Assembly: GCA_006384855.1 (NCBI GenBank)
Contig: VCJN01002954.1
Span: forward strand, 1-64,000
DNA length: 64,000 nucleotides
Reading direction: 5' to 3'
From: Tetraselmis striata
Lineage: Eukaryota; Chlorophyta; Chlorodendrophyceae; Chlorodendrales; Chlorodendraceae
A program made the position numbers and the translations under genes. Positions 1-12,354 of this stretch are shown piece after piece. Under the pieces are notes generated by a model that saw only the letters and a program-made list of their open reading frames with translations, was not told the DNA's origin and searched no databases. The stretch's first letter is position 1. Every line of letters begins with the position of its first letter.

Positions 1-1654
1 CCTCGTCCTCCGTCATTGGCTTGGACGGCGCCGCTAGAGGCTGCCCCCGCCCAGGGAGCATTCGCGGTCAGAGCACCCCCCCCCTCCCCTGGGCCCACCC
101 ACACCCGCTTCTCACGCCAAGCCTGGGCGGGGCGGGCGCGACTTCCCACCTGCGACGGCTTCTTCCTCATCGTCGTCAGCTTGGGCCCGCCGTCCTCCGG
201 CGTCGAGTTTAGGAACGGCTCCAGCTTCTCGAGTAGCCTGCGTCACGCTGGGCGTCAGCGGCTCCAGGCGATGGTCCAAAGGCTGATCCCAGGCAGACGA
301 TGGGATCGTGGAAGATTGAGCCGGGGGGGGGGGGGGGGGGGGGGGTGGAGGCCCGGGGGCTCACTGCTCGGGGCTGAGGTATCCGTGCCATTGCGCGAGG
401 CAGGCGCCGGTGATGGGGTCCACGACCATGATCGCGGGGAACTGCACAAGCTTGTAGAAGCCGCAGATCTTCTGGCCTGCCTCCGAGATGTCATACGTCT
501 GCGGGGGCGGCCCACAACCCGTGGCTCAGGCGGCCGGCCTCTGGCGCGAGAGGGGGAGGGCGGCGCGGCTGTCCCGCGCAACTGGCAATCCATCGCACCG
601 CTGCCCGGCACGGACTATCATGGCACCGCAGACTTGTGCGTCCAGCCACCGTTGGGCACGGCTCGACACACCACCTCGGGACATAATGCGCTGTCGATGG
701 CGACTAATCAGTCTATTAGGGTGCAGGTGCGGCAATTAGAATAGAAATTGACAAGAAAAGAAACAGAAAGTGTCTTGCTGATTTGGCTTTTCTTGGGAGA
801 AAACTGACACGCACATTGTAGTCGCATTGCGGATCGATGTCGGAAAGCACTGAGGACATTGTGTGATTGTGTATCGCCCATTTCATTCAGGAAGCTTTAC
901 GTACATTGATTTGCTTTAAAGTGACAGCAATACAGGAATGTGGACTGATGCACGACAATGAGGTTACGTTGACGATTACTTCATACGCGTTATTTAATAG
1001 GCGAAAAATGAGCGTACATATCGTCCTGGCAGTAGTACGAGAACTCGAGCATTAAGGAATAATGCAACTCCCATGATGGCCCCGCCAGTAATAACAAAGG
1101 AATACGCACCAGGTGATAGAAGAACACTATGGGAATAAAACGCTCCAGGGGTGGCAAAACGCGGCCAGGCACCGCCGTTTGAAATTTCTGCCACCTGCAC
1201 GCTAGGAATAACAACAACACTGCGAACAAGAACCCGCCCTGCCCGCCGAGGTCGCCAACTGCGGGCGTAACTACAACGGAACTTCACCGAATGCTGACAC
1301 AATTTCAACATAGGGTTCACGCGAGCCCAATTTGGGGCTCATGCATGGTACGGGTTCGCATGCGCGAGTCGGCGCCCGTGGTCAGCGTGGCGCGCTGCCT
1401 GCACTCCACGCCTTCCACCATGTGAACTCATTCCGCCCTGTCTGCCGGTTTCAAAACAACCGTGTGCGTGGGGAAGGGGGGGGCGGGGGGGGGGGGGGCG
1501 GGGGCGCACCTGCCAAAACATGAAGAACGTTTTGAGCATGGTCTGCACCGCGTCGTTTGCCCAGGTGTCGCGGTTGAGCTGGTGGGAGGCAAACTCCTCG
1601 TTGGACTGCGGGCGGCAACGTGCGAATGGGACCGGGGGGGGAGGGGGAATGAGG

Positions 1655-1686
<32 letters not shown>

Positions 1687-3144
1687 CTCTGATTCCGGTT
1701 CGCAGGTGCAGGTGGAGGGGCAAGCGGGCAAAGGTGGGGGTGTCAAGGCGCCCACCTGGATGTTAGCCAGCAGCCACTTATTGCTCTCCGCCGCATCGTG
1801 CTTGGCGCTCTCCCAGTTGCCATGGTACATCAGCTCCTTGGGCGCCTTGAACAGGTCCGCGAGGCCCTGGTGGACGCGCGACAAGTGGCATGATGTCAGC
1901 CCCCTTCCCCCCCCCCCCTGGCACCTGTGGCAGCCTGCCCCCTGCAGCTGGGCCCGCAGCGCTGCCCCGCACCTGCTGGGCAATGGACATCTCGGGCGCC
2001 TCCTCCGTGCTGCGCCGTCCACCGCAGCGAGTACCAGGGTGGCGCAGGGTCATTAGGAGCATCAGACACCGCGCCGCTGGAAGCCGGGGGGTCGTGGCCA
2101 GGTCGCGGCTGGAGGAGGGCTCAAGGGAAGGAGGGCTGGAAGGGGATTTGGAGGGGGGGGGGGGGGGGGGGGGGAGTCGGTGGCGCGTACCTGAAGTCGC
2201 GGAAGGCGTCCATTGCATGTGGTGGTGGCTCCTGTAGACTGGCTTGCCTGGAGAAGGGTGGAAAGGGGGGGGGGGGGGGGGGGGGGGGTGGGGCACGTTC
2301 TCATCAGCGCCACCCTCACGAGCCCACCCCAGCTACGCCCCCCCCCCCCCCCCCCCTTTACCGCGATGTCCCTTCTTGGCTCGCCCTGCCTTGTGCCCCG
2401 CTGAGTAGCAGCCCACGCCATCGACCCACCTGTGCATGGCCCTCAGGTGGCCCTCATCATATAGACGCTCCGTGCGCACCGCGTCCGCCATCCTGACCTC
2501 GTCCGCCGCGCTGTCAGGCACCAGATGAGGGCGGCGATCAGCGAGAGGTGGCGGGGGATGCTAGTGCAGGGAGCATGGAGCGGTGGGTGCGAAGGACAAG
2601 AGGGAGCAGAACGGGTGGAAAGAGGGGGGGAGGCGGGGCAAAACCCGGGCGCGGCGTAGCTCTCCTCCTGCAGTCGGCGCGCCACGTCCTCGTCAGTCTC
2701 CATGGGAGCGCTGCCGTCGCCGTTGCCTGCGCCCGCACCCGCGCCCGCGGCGGCCGCAGCACCAGTTGGGCCGGCGGTGAAGAAGAGGTTCACAGCCGAC
2801 TCCAGGTTGTAGTCTGCTGCCTATGGGTGAAAAGGAGGGAGCATGTGTCAGAATAGCTCCCACCCACCCTTCAGTGGAACCTGCTCCTACCCAGTCCATG
2901 CACGTGGTGGCTACCTTGAGATGGCAAAGACTCTCCTTGGGGAAGGATCAGCCGCGAAAGGGGAAGTAAAGCGTGCGCAGGCAGGCACAGGCAGCGAGGA
3001 GGGATGCGGGGTGGGGAGAGGCTGCGGGGGGGGGGGGGGGGGGGGGTGGGGGGGACTCGCCTCCAGCATGTTCATTGCCACGTCCGCCTCCGTGCTGGTA
3101 ATGGCCATGAACTGCGCCAGCGCCTCTGCGCGCTCGTCGTCCAT
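1..3144 (-). CDS. UBXN7: UBA-UAS-UBX protein, UBXN7 type (5' part; gene runs off the left edge)
   Basis: Family role: a p97/Cdc48 cofactor that links ubiquitylated substrates and cullin ligases to the segregase. ATG is at 3144. Exons (minus): 3144-3061, 2820-2645, 2510 to about 2417, 2231-2191, 2009-1973, 1866-1756, 1605-1510, 498-365, 237-150 and 40 to beyond base 1. Exons 1-2 give a UBA-like domain (ALAQFMAITSTEADVAMNML, then AADYNLESAVNLFF). Next come DEDVARRLQEE and a DEVR-like linker. The thioredoxin-like UAS domain follows (LADLFKAPKELMYHG, NKWLLANIQ, LNRDTWANDAV, CGFYKLVQFPAIMVVDPITG). The C-terminal UBX domain must lie outside the window. Intron 1 uses a GC donor (GAG|GCGAGT). The donor of exon 3 is ambiguous (2426 or 2417). 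The intron from 1509 to 499 is unusually complex, with an AT-richer 770-1330 core. The order UBA, UAS and the linker motif make another UBX family unlikely. Confidence 0.92.
323..345 (+). repeat. Homopolymer G tract (23 nt) in a UBXN7 intron
   Basis: This is an uninterrupted G run on the plus strand, so C on the sense strand of the minus-strand gene. Similar tracts occur in other UBXN7 introns: G at 1656-1686 and around 2153-2174, 2268-2289 and 3028-3047, and C around 2338-2357. They explain the Gly- or Pro-rich reading frames here, which are not genes. Confidence 0.95.
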
Positions 3145-3199
3145 TGCGGCGGTCTAGGGCGCCTCGTCCAGGCCTGCACGCGCCGGAGACGCGGGAAGA

Positions 3200-3409
3200 A
3201 TGAGGGTGAGGTTCAAGAGGGGAAAACTCTGCTTATGGGGGGGTGGGGAGGGGGGGGAGCGGGAGGAGTATGGGCTGATAAGCCAGTTGCTTCCTGAGGA
3301 AATGCGCGCCCTCGCCGATTTAGCCGCGCGCCGCCCATACTTCGAGCGCCGGCTAAGCGAACTTAGCGTCGAGGTCAAACGAATCACAAGTTTGGCTACA
3401 CAGGAATGA
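3200..3409 (+). other. Orphan reading frame of possible coding character between two divergent genes
   Basis: A frame ending with TGA at 3407-3409 encodes a hydrophilic helix-like stretch (EEMRALADLAARRPYFERR, then LSELSVEVKRITSLATQE). An internal ATG lies near 3301. It sits about 60 bp upstream of the UBXN7 start, on the opposite strand. The amino-acid pattern is less repetitive than the junk frames around it, but no family is recognised. No clear 5' exon or splice acceptor ties it to a larger gene. It could be a small gene, a decayed gene fragment, or chance. Confidence 0.25.
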
Positions 3410-3907
3410 GTCGGATGAGGGTAATGCTGGCGGCTGTTGGCTTCCACGGGAACAGTCCCCGGGGACTGCTGCTGACTCCCTGTTGCTGACTGACTCGAGC
3501 GGGCCAACGGCGTGTGCAGGGCCGAGGGCCGAGCCCCGGGGGAGGGCGGGGCTGGGGGCGCACCACCGGGCGAGCCACCAGGTCGTGAGAGTACAGAGTA
3601 TTTACGGGGCTTGTCGTTGGCAAGATGGTGGGAGTTCTTTGGCAGTGGCGCTTGTATCGTGGGCGGTCGTCAGCTTCCCTTCCAGCGGCTCCCCCGACAA
3701 CCTCGAGTAGTGGCTGACTTATTTAAACCAGTCAGTGCTGACCAACCAGCCAGCCCAGGCGCTACGTTACTGGCGCGGCAGGTGCCGCTGTGCTGCCAAT
3801 ATATGGCGGCGATACACACAGCGACTCCACAGGTTTAGTTTAGGGTTTTCTGACATGCTGTGCCAATATGCTGGTACCCTGTACCCTGTATATCATTTCG
3901 CCGAGTG

Positions 3908-4015
3908 CTGGATTTCCTTCTGGATTTCTGTATGGATTTCTTGAATGTACCTGGATTTTCTTCTGGATTTCTGTGTGGATTTCGTGAAATTTGCAGCTAG
4001 CACATGTAATAATAT
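3908..4015 (+). repeat. Dispersed repeat, GGATTTC-rich family, copy 1
   Basis: The segment repeats GGATTTCCTTCTGGATTTCTG-like words and ends near AGCACATGTAATA. A second copy lies inverted at about 35319-35377 and a third in direct orientation at about 53453-53525. About 100 bp downstream (4093-4136) is a further shared word, GTGCATATTCTGGACGCTAT. A related word recurs inverted near 53555-53590 and direct near 59668-59692. No coding potential is seen. It looks like a short non-autonomous mobile element or its remnants. Confidence 0.7.
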
Positions 4016-4436
4016 ACCTGTAGCTGTAGCTATACGTACTTGTACCCGTATGCTCGGCGGGCGCCGGGCGCCCGCCGGGCGGTGCTTCACCTTCCTCCCC
4101 AGTACTTTACGTGCATATTCTGGACGCTATCCCTGCGCAGTAGCCAACCCATTTCGGCGGTGCGGGCCATGCGCTCGGTTTGCGCTGTGCGCGCGTTGAA
4201 CTCACAGCGGCGGCAGATCTGCATGATGCGCGGGAGTTGCGAGGCGCGGAGCGCGGGCAGCGCTGGAATTCGTGCCTCGAGTCCATTCCAATCTGCGGGC
4301 GGCAATGCCATGAGAGCATTTGGAGAAAAGGGCATCGTTGCGCGTGCGTGTGTGCCACACCGTTCTGCACCTCTGCCTGACCCGCCGCGTCTCATCAGCA
4401 ACGACGCAGCAGCCGCCAGAGTGACGCGCCGTTACG

Positions 4437-7400
4437 ATGACTGACGCGAAGTATTTCACCACCACCAAAAAGGGTACTCCCCGCCCCGCCCCCCCCCCCC
4501 CCCCCCCCCCCCCCCCGCCCGCCGCGCCACTTCCTCCTTTCCCTGATACGCCCGCACAGGGGACAGCTACAAGGTCGTGTCCCACATCTGGCATGGTTGC
4601 GACCCCCCAGCAATCGCGGGCAGGGGTGCGATCGTCGGGGTCGCCGCGGGTATTGCACTGGTGGGCAGTGGGGCAAGATCTGCCTCCTGCCGCGGTCTAC
4701 CTGCGCTGGCTAGCAGCCAGGAGAGAGGGGGGTGGGGTTCACGAGCTCGGGCGCGCAGGCAGCCGCCAACTACCACGGCCCAGCCCTGGAGGGGCTGGCG
4801 CACAGGCAGCGCAGAGATGGGATGGGAACCTGCACCTGCAGGAGCTGGCTGCGGTGTTGGCCTCACGTTGACCCTCCCCTTCCCCCCACCCCCTCTCCTC
4901 AGGTGAGATCCATGAGCTCAAGGAGGAGCTCCGGAATGTGGACAAGGCGAAGAAGAAGGACGCGGTGAAGAAGGTGATCGCGTTCATGACGGTGGGCAAG
5001 GACGTGAGCATGCTGTTCCCGGACCTGGTGAACTGCATGCAGACGGAGGACCTGGAGCTCAAGAAGCTGGTGTACCTGTACCTCATCAACTACGCCAAGT
5101 CGCAGCCTGACCTCTGCATTCTCGCCGTCAACACCTTTGTCAAGGTTGCTCCCCCCCCTCCAGACTCTCCAAGCCCAGCTGGGCAGTCGGCAAAGGTGCT
5201 AAGCCACTTGTTGCCAGGGAGAGCACTCATCCCCCTCCCCCCCCCCCCCCCCCCCCCCGCTCCCTTTCGGGACCCCCGTGCTCCTTCCCTGCCGGCAGGA
5301 TTCGCAAGACCCCAACCCGCTCATCCGCTCCCTCGCCGTCCGCACCATGGGCTGCATCCGCGTGGACAAGATCACGGAGTACCTGTGCGACCCCCTGCAG
5401 CGCTGCCTCAAGGTGGGCGCCGCCCGGAAGTGTGGTGGAACCCTGCGATCAACCCCCTCCCCCCCCCCCTTTGGTTCCCCCGCTTGGTTCTGCCGTCTCC
5501 CACGACACCCACACACGCACCCAGAGCAACGCATGCAGTCTCAGGACAAAAGCACCCGAGAAAGAAAACATCCGCTGTGGACACCATCAATGTAGTGTAC
5601 TGTTACCCTGAATTTCACGGTAATATTCATATATAGTTTCATATTTGATTTGCAACATATTTGATTGCTTTTGATGAAGTGTGGACATGGATCACGCATG
5701 AGAAATTCTTGTCCCCCTTGTGAAAATGGGATGCTCAAATGCACTAGTTCCAAAATAATACCGAGTTCATTGCTTGTCGGTCTGGGCATCGTCATCCAAG
5801 CAGTGCACATTTGACGGTGCGGGTCTCAGCTTCTTACCGCGAGGGCCGCCCCGCCTGGTGCGCCGCCGCCCACAGGACGACGACCCCTACGTGCGCAAGA
5901 CAGCGGCCGTGTGCGTCGCCAAGCTGCACGACATCAACGCGGAGATGGTGGAGGACCGCGGCTTCCTGGACGCGCTGCAGGTTGCCCCCCCTTGGCCTTG
6001 CCATGCAGATGTGGGTGGGGGCGGGGGCGGCGCCGATGGTGAGGCTCTCGGACTCAGCAGGGCGGGGCCGCGCTGGCCGGGTGTGCGCCCGCAGGAGATG
6101 CTGTCGGACAGCAACCCGATGGTGGTGGCCAACGCGGTGGCGGCGCTGGCGGAGATCCAGGAGGCGAGCGGGCGGGACGTGTTCAAGGTGACTTCCAGCT
6201 CGCTGATGAAGCTGCTGGCCGCGCTGAACGAGTGCACCGAGTGGGGCCAGGTCTTCATCCTCGACTCGCTCGTCAACTACACGGTGCGCCCCCCTTCCCC
6301 GTTCCCCGGGGCCATGTATCTCCATAGCTCCCACGGCGCTGTGTCAGTTTTCAGTGAAACTTGGGGGAATCTCACTAACTTCAACGGAGGCCTGTGGTGA
6401 CATCATCACAGCAGCAGCTCTCGTCCTTTCTTTGGGGTGTGTGGGGGGGGGGGGGGGGGGGGGGGTACTTTAGGGCATGTTCCCCGTAAACCTAGGCAGA
6501 TCCTAGGCAGAGTCGTGCCATGTATCTCCATAGCTCCCACGGCGCTGTGTCAGTTTTCAGTGAAACTTGGGGGAATCTCACTAACTTCAACGGAGGCCTG
6601 CGGTGACATCATCACAGCAGCAGCTCTCGTCCTGTCTTTGGGGGGTGTGTGTGTGTGGGGGGGGGGGGGGGGGGTACTTTAGGGCATGTTCCCCGTAAAC
6701 CTAGGCACATCCTAGGCAGAGTTGTGCCATGTATCTCCATAGATCCCACGGCGCTGTGTCAGTTTTCAGTGAAACTTTGGGGAATCTCACTAACTTCAAC
6801 GGAGGCCTGCGGTGACATCATCACAGAAGCAGCTCTCGTCCTGTCTTTGGGGGGTGTGTGTGTGTGTGGGGGGGGGGGGGGGGTACTTTAGGGCATGTTC
6901 CCCGTAAACCTAGGCAGATCCTAGGCAGAGTTGTGCCATGTATCTCCATAGATCCCACGGCGCTGTGTCAGTTTTCAGTGAAACTTGGGGGAATCTCACT
7001 AACTTCAACGGAGGCCTGCGGTGACATCATCACAGCAGCAGCTCTCGTCCTTTCTTTGGGGTGTGTGTGTGTGTGTGTGGGGGGGGGGGGGTACTTTAGG
7101 GCATGTTCCCCGTAAACCTAGGCAGATCCTAGGCAGAGTTGTGCCATGTATCTCCATAGATCCCACGGCGCTGTGTCAGTTTTCAGTGAAACTTGGGGGA
7201 ATCTCACTAACTTCAACGGAGGCCTGTGGTGACATCATCACAGAAGCAGCTCTCGTCCTTTCTTTGGGGTGTGTGTGTGTGGGGGGGGGGGGGGGGGGGG
7301 TACTTTAGGGCATGCCCCGTAAACCTAGGCAGATCCTAGGCAGACTCACGCAAACAGACACGTGGGGTTCTTCCCCCTCCTGCGTATTCCCCAGCTCCGC

Positions 7401-10400
7401 TCGGCAGCTGGGTTGTGAGAGCGGATGGTCGGGCATGGCGCCGGTTGTAGAATTTCTAGGGTTTAATCCTGTGACCTAAGTAACCTCAGGAATTACCTGC
7501 CTGCTTCACGGCGCACACCCCCTAAAACACCTGCAGTATCGCAAAACAGACCTCGCCGTCCATGAATCGCAGTTCTCAACCCTAGATGTCCCATGTGCGT
7601 GCGGGGTTTAAACCCTAATGAAGCCTGCTAGCCCCGTAACAGCTGCCCAGCCTGGTACCTATTGTACTTGTACTTGTACCTATTGTACTTGTACTTGTAC
7701 TTTGGGCTGCCCGCCTCAGAGGCCCCCACTCAGCTGCCTGGCCCCCCGCGGGTACGCAGGCGCGCGACTCGAGGGACGCGGAGAGCATCGTGGAGCGCGT
7801 CACCCCGCGGCTGCAGCACGCCAACTGCGCGGTCGTGCTGTCCGCGGTGAAGGTCATCATGAAGCAGATGGAGGTGCGCCGCCAGTGGCTGCGGCCATGC
7901 CCGGGGGCAGGGGATGGCTTGGATGGCTGGGGCCCACAACGGTCCCGGCGGGGCAATACGAACCCCGCCCGGTACCAGTAAGAGCCGCCCGCCCTGCGCG
8001 CCAGTGGTTAACATGTCGGCGGGAGCATGGCGGAACCATGGCGGATGTTCTCATGGGCTGCGGATGTTATCGGGGCCACGTAAGCACCGCAAGCTTAGCG
8101 GAGGTCAGCTCAGTCTGACAGTTACCATGTAGTACGAGTACGTGGATGCTGTGGGGCCGGGGCTTCCATGAGTATCGATGCGATACCTCGCGAGCGTCGT
8201 GCTTTTGGGGTCGACGTTTGCCTTGGTTGCTGCCTTTAGGACGCCGCTCGAGGATCGCGCCAAATTCGCCGTCGAAGCGAACCGCAGCCCGCCACACGCA
8301 GATGTTCTGGCCAGGGCTCAATGCCGACAATCATGCTTAGTCCTGTAACTTGACTCGACTCCCCGTCAGTTTACCACCGAAAGGCGCTTTGGCATCCCAC
8401 GTAGGTCTGAAGAGGGACTCCGCGGCTGTTGCCTTGCTAGGCAGGATTTGATTTATACCGGCGTGGTTGGGTTAACTTAAGCCAGCTGCAAATGGAGTCG
8501 CACACAATCCTGGTCCTGGCAGCCGGAGGCTGGTGGCTGAGGCTGAACCCCCCCCCCCCCCCCCCCCTGCCCGGTTACCTTTATCCCCTCTGCCTGCGCC
8601 TACACAGCTCATTCAGAACCAGGAGACCATCAAGATGCTGCAGAAGAAGATGGCGCCGCCGCTGGTGACGCTGCTGAGCGCAGAGCCGGAGATCCAGTAC
8701 GTGGCGCTGCGGAACATCAACCTGATCGTGCAGCGCCGCAAGGAGGTGACACCACGCCTGGCCTCCCTCCCCCCCCCCCCCCCCACCCACCCCCTCCTCC
8801 GTCTGTTCACCCACCACATGCTCACAGCCCCCCCCCCCCCCCCCCCCCAACCCCAAAGATCCTTGCCCATGAAGTCAAGGTGTTCTTCTGCAAGTACAAC
8901 GACCCCGTGTACGTCAAGCTGGAGAAGCTGGAGATCATGATCAAGCTGGCCAACGAGCGCAACATCGACCAGGTCCTGCTCGAGTTTAAGGAGTACGCCA
9001 CCGAGGTGGACGTGGACTTCGTGCGCAAGGTGCGGCCAGCCGTCTGCCCACGGACAGCGGACGGCGCTGCGCACCCCGCGCAAGGCGCCACCATGCCCCC
9101 CGCTGACTGACGCGCTGATTGTGTGCGCAGGCGGTTCGCGCCATCGGGCGCTGCGCTGTGTCCCTGGAGCGCGCCGCGCAGCGCTGCATCAATGTCCTGC
9201 TGGAGCTGATCCAAACCAAGGTCAACTACGTCGTCCAGGAGGCCATCATCGTGATCAAGGTGCCGCACAGCCCCCAGCCCCCTCACATTCTGCCGGCCAG
9301 CGCCCTGCCCCCACCAGCAAGCTGAGCCCGCTTTCTGCCCCCCCCCCCCCCCCCCCTCTCCCCCTCCCCCCTTTCCTTCTCCTCCCTCCTCCTTGCGCCC
9401 ACTCTGCAGGACATCTTCCGCAGGTACCCCAACCAATACGAGTCGATCATCGGCACACTGTGCGAGAACCTGGACACCCTGGATGAGCCCGAAGCCAAGG
9501 CATCCATGATCTGGATCATCGGCGAGTACGCGGAGCGCATCGACAATGCAGATGAGCTGCTCGAGACCTTCCTCGAGACGTTCCCCGGTGAGCGGGCCAG
9601 GGCGTGTGCTCGCCGGCGCAGGCTGCGCCCTTTGAGACCCACGGCGGCCCCTGATTTCCGCGCTCCTGACACCTTGGCTTGCTGCGGGCAGAGGAGGTCA
9701 GCAGCGTGCAGCTGCAGCTGCTCACAGCCACGGTGAAGCTGTTCCTGAAGAAGCCCACGGAGGGGCCGCAGCAGATGATCCAGCTGGTGCTCAGCAACGC
9801 CACGCAGGAGACCGACAACCCGGACCTGCGGGACCGCGCCTACATCTACTGGCGCCTGCTGTCCACAGACCCGGAGGTACGCCCCCCCCCCCCCCCCCCC
9901 CCCTTCTCCCACTGGGCTCCAGCCCTGCAATGCAGAGCATGTGGCAGCATGTGCAAGCGCTGGGATTAATGTGCCATTTTGGCTGTGACAGGCCGCGAAG
10001 CAGGTGGTCCTTGCGGACAAGCCGGTCATCAACGACGACACGAACAACTTGGATCCCGCTCTCCTCAAGGTAGAGACCCCGTCCCCTCCCCCCTTTAGCT
10101 GCCCGTGCCTGCCTCCCCCTGCCGGCGCTGACGATCGTCGCTCTCTGGATGCGCAGGAGTTGCTCGAGAACATCGGCACGCTGGCCTCGGTGTACCACAA
10201 GCCCCCGGATAGCTTTGTCTCCCGCGCTCGGCTGGCGGTCACCAAGGGCGACGACCTGGAGACTCACCGCTTCGACGACTCGGAGGATGGGATCGGTGCG
10301 CCGCCCGTCCGCTGTCAGCCCGCGCCTGCTGTCAACCCTGCACGCAGCGCCCTGACCGCTCCGGTTTCCAACCGCTAATGTTGAGCCTTGCCATTCCTGC

Positions 10401-11617
10401 GGTGCAGGCCGCGCCCGCGACGTCAGCAACGGCTCCGCCACCCAAGGGGGCGCGGGCCCCAACTTCGACGACATCCTCGGGGACCTGGGTGGCTCCTCCG
10501 CACCCGCGCCCGCCGCTGCTCCAGCCCCCGCCCCGGCAGGCAACGACCTGCTGGGCGACCTGCTGGACCTGGACACCCCCGCGCCCGCCGCCCCGGGGCC
10601 AGTCCCGATCGCGCCCATGCCCGCGGGTGGCGACATGCTGGGGCTGGACGACATGTTCGGGGCGCCGGCCCCCGCAGCAGCGCCCGCCCCGGCTGCCCCG
10701 AGCCTGCCGGAGGTGCTGGACACCGCGCGCGGCAAGGGGCTGCGGATCTGCGCGCGCATCGTCCGCGCCGGAGGCGCCCCCACGTACAAGCTCCAGTTCC
10801 ACAACTCCTCCGCGGGGCCCGTCAGCGGCATGATGATCCAGTTCAACAAGAACAGCTTTGGCCTGGTGCCAGCAGCGCAGAACATCGCGGTAACCCCCCC
10901 CCCCCCCCCCCCCCTCCATTGTGATGGATTACCTGCCACGCTGCTGTCAGGCCTTGGCCACTTCTGACGCTCGCTGCTGTCTTTGCCCGCCACCAGGTGG
11001 GGCCCATCACGCCAGGCGCTACCGTATCCGTGGACCACCCTCTGGCCCTCAGCGCCGCGCAGGCGGCGCCCGGGCCGGCAAAGCCCCTGCTCCAGGTCGC
11101 CATCAAGACCACCGAGCTGGGCGTGCTGTACCTGAACGACAACGTGTCCCTCGAGCCCTTCCTGGAGGAGCGCTGCGGAGTGGACAGCCAGCTCTTCATC
11201 GGCATGTGGCGCAGCTTGCCGGAACCCAACGAGTCGTCGAGCCAGCTGCAGGTGCGTGTGCCCGGCCGCCTTCCAGGCGCTGCGACCCGGGACTTGTTTG
11301 CCATCCCCGACACTGGACATCACCGGCCGACACAGTGGCGCTCGCCTCACCTATTGGGTCCTATGCAGGTCACCATCTCCAACGCGGAGGCTGCCGCTGA
11401 GGTGCTGAAGGCGAAGAACCTCTTCTTGATGGCGCACCGCCAGGTGCCCGGCACGGGGCAGGACGCCATGTACCTGGCGGGGCATGCCATGGGCGCGCAG
11501 GTGCTGGTGGAGCTCAAGTTTGTGACCGGCAGCCCGGGGGTGCAGTGCTCGTGCAAGTGCGAAAAGGCCGACCTGCCGCCGCTCGTGTTTCCTCTCATCC
11601 AGGCGGCGCTGCAGTGA
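4437..11617 (+). CDS. AP-1/AP-2 complex subunit beta (beta-adaptin)
   Basis: Large subunit of a heterotetrameric clathrin adaptor at the trans-Golgi/endosome or plasma membrane. ATG at 4437 begins [13 protein letters not shown], split by intron 1 exactly before the conserved GEI. Exons: 4437-4473, 4903-5144, 5299-5412, 5876-5980, 6095-6283, 7760-7873, 8608-8745, 8859-9029, 9131-9259, 9410-9587, 9692-9876, 9992-10069, 10157-10295, 10408-10889, 10997-11251, 11369-11617. Together they encode 934 aa, normal for the family. Residues 1 to about 605 are the HEAT-like trunk ([67 protein letters not shown]). An Ala/Pro-rich hinge follows with a clathrin-box-like LLDLD, then a complete ear ending [12 protein letters not shown]. 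The sequence resembles plant beta-adaptins, which serve both AP-1 and AP-2, so the complex cannot be assigned. Introns are long and carry C or G tracts. A TGTAA signal follows the stop by about 100 nt. Confidence 0.97.
6311..7345 (+). repeat. Tandem array of a 208-bp unit (5 copies plus a partial) inside an AP-beta intron
   Basis: The word GCCATGTATCTCCATAG recurs at 6311, 6517, 6725, 6935 and 7143, giving periods of 206, 208, 210 and 208 bp. Each unit ends in a GT-rich stretch running into 12-25 G residues, then TACTTTAGGGCATG. Each also contains the short direct repeat CCTAGGCAGATCCTAGGCAGA. Copies differ mainly in the length of the GT/G stretch, and a truncated sixth unit ends near 7345. 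The array lies wholly within the intron between exons 6095-6283 and 7760-7873. Open frames inside it are repeats, not protein. Confidence 0.97.
7659..7702 (+). repeat. Short minisatellite of TTGTAC words
   Basis: The run TATTGTACTTGTACTTGTAC is repeated twice, just upstream of the 7760 acceptor in the same AP-beta intron. Confidence 0.9.
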
Positions 11618-11718
11618 GGCTCCGTCGCAGGTGTGTGGGAGCAAGGGAAGGCGCTTTCGGCAGCAGGCGGGGGGGCGGGGCGATGGCTCCTGATCGATAG
11701 ACCACAATGCTCTCATTC

Positions 11719-11723
11719 TGTAA
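11719..11723 (+). terminator. TGTAA polyadenylation signal for AP-beta
   Basis: TGTAA lies about 100 nt after the AP-beta stop codon. TGTAA is the usual chlorophyte poly(A) signal; its use here is inferred from position. Confidence 0.6.
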
Positions 11724-12222
11724 GTACGTGAGGTTGCAATACATGCCGGCCGGATGCATGCATGCCCGTCACACGCATTCGGGATCACAGTCCCATATGC
11801 ATGGAGCAGCATCCACCCCACCACTTGGGGAAACAGAAGCACGTCACATTGTATAGCCAGCGGTGGAAACTACGACTCTGAAACCGCCGGCGGATAAATC
11901 GGGAATATGTCGTCCTTAGTGATAATGGTAGTCTCAACTTCTTCGAGGCCCAGCAAGGTTTTTCTTGTTGCCAGTCCTGTCCCGGAGGCAAAAAAAAACT
12001 TCGAGGCCGAGTGGTGCACCACCGCCATTCAAATACGGTGTCCCAGACCGAGGTACTATCTGCAACAAATACAGTCTGTACAGTCCTGCACCGTCAGCGA
12101 TGAGCACCACGGAGTACTGTTGGTGGCGTGCTGTCGCTGGTACCAGTAGCGAGGAATTATTCAATATTCACAAAGGGGTTGCTAGCAGTATGCACTGATG
12201 GCAGGGTTGGTTACATATCACT

Positions 12223-12354
12223 ACGGGCAAGAGTCGGATGAAGGCAAAGTACTACGCGGGTGACAGGGGGCGCGGGGACATATGCACTGATCATACTCGC
12301 ACTGGTACCGGTACGACAATCTGTAGCCCGAAGTTTCATCCGACTCTTTCCCGT
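12223..12354. mobile_element. MITE-like element with 20-bp terminal inverted repeats
   Basis: ACGGGCAAGAGTCGGATGAA at 12223-12242 is matched, inverted, by TTCATCCGACTCTTTCCCGT at 12335-12354, with a single mismatch. The 132-bp interval has no coding potential. No clear target-site duplication is visible. It is a candidate miniature transposon or a stable hairpin. Confidence 0.5.

Noticed and set aside
6311-7345. CRISPR-like appearance of evenly spaced repeats
   Set aside because: Units of about 208 bp are whole-unit tandem copies without short repeats separated by unique spacers, and the context is a eukaryotic intron. The same applies to the 97-bp and 223-bp arrays.
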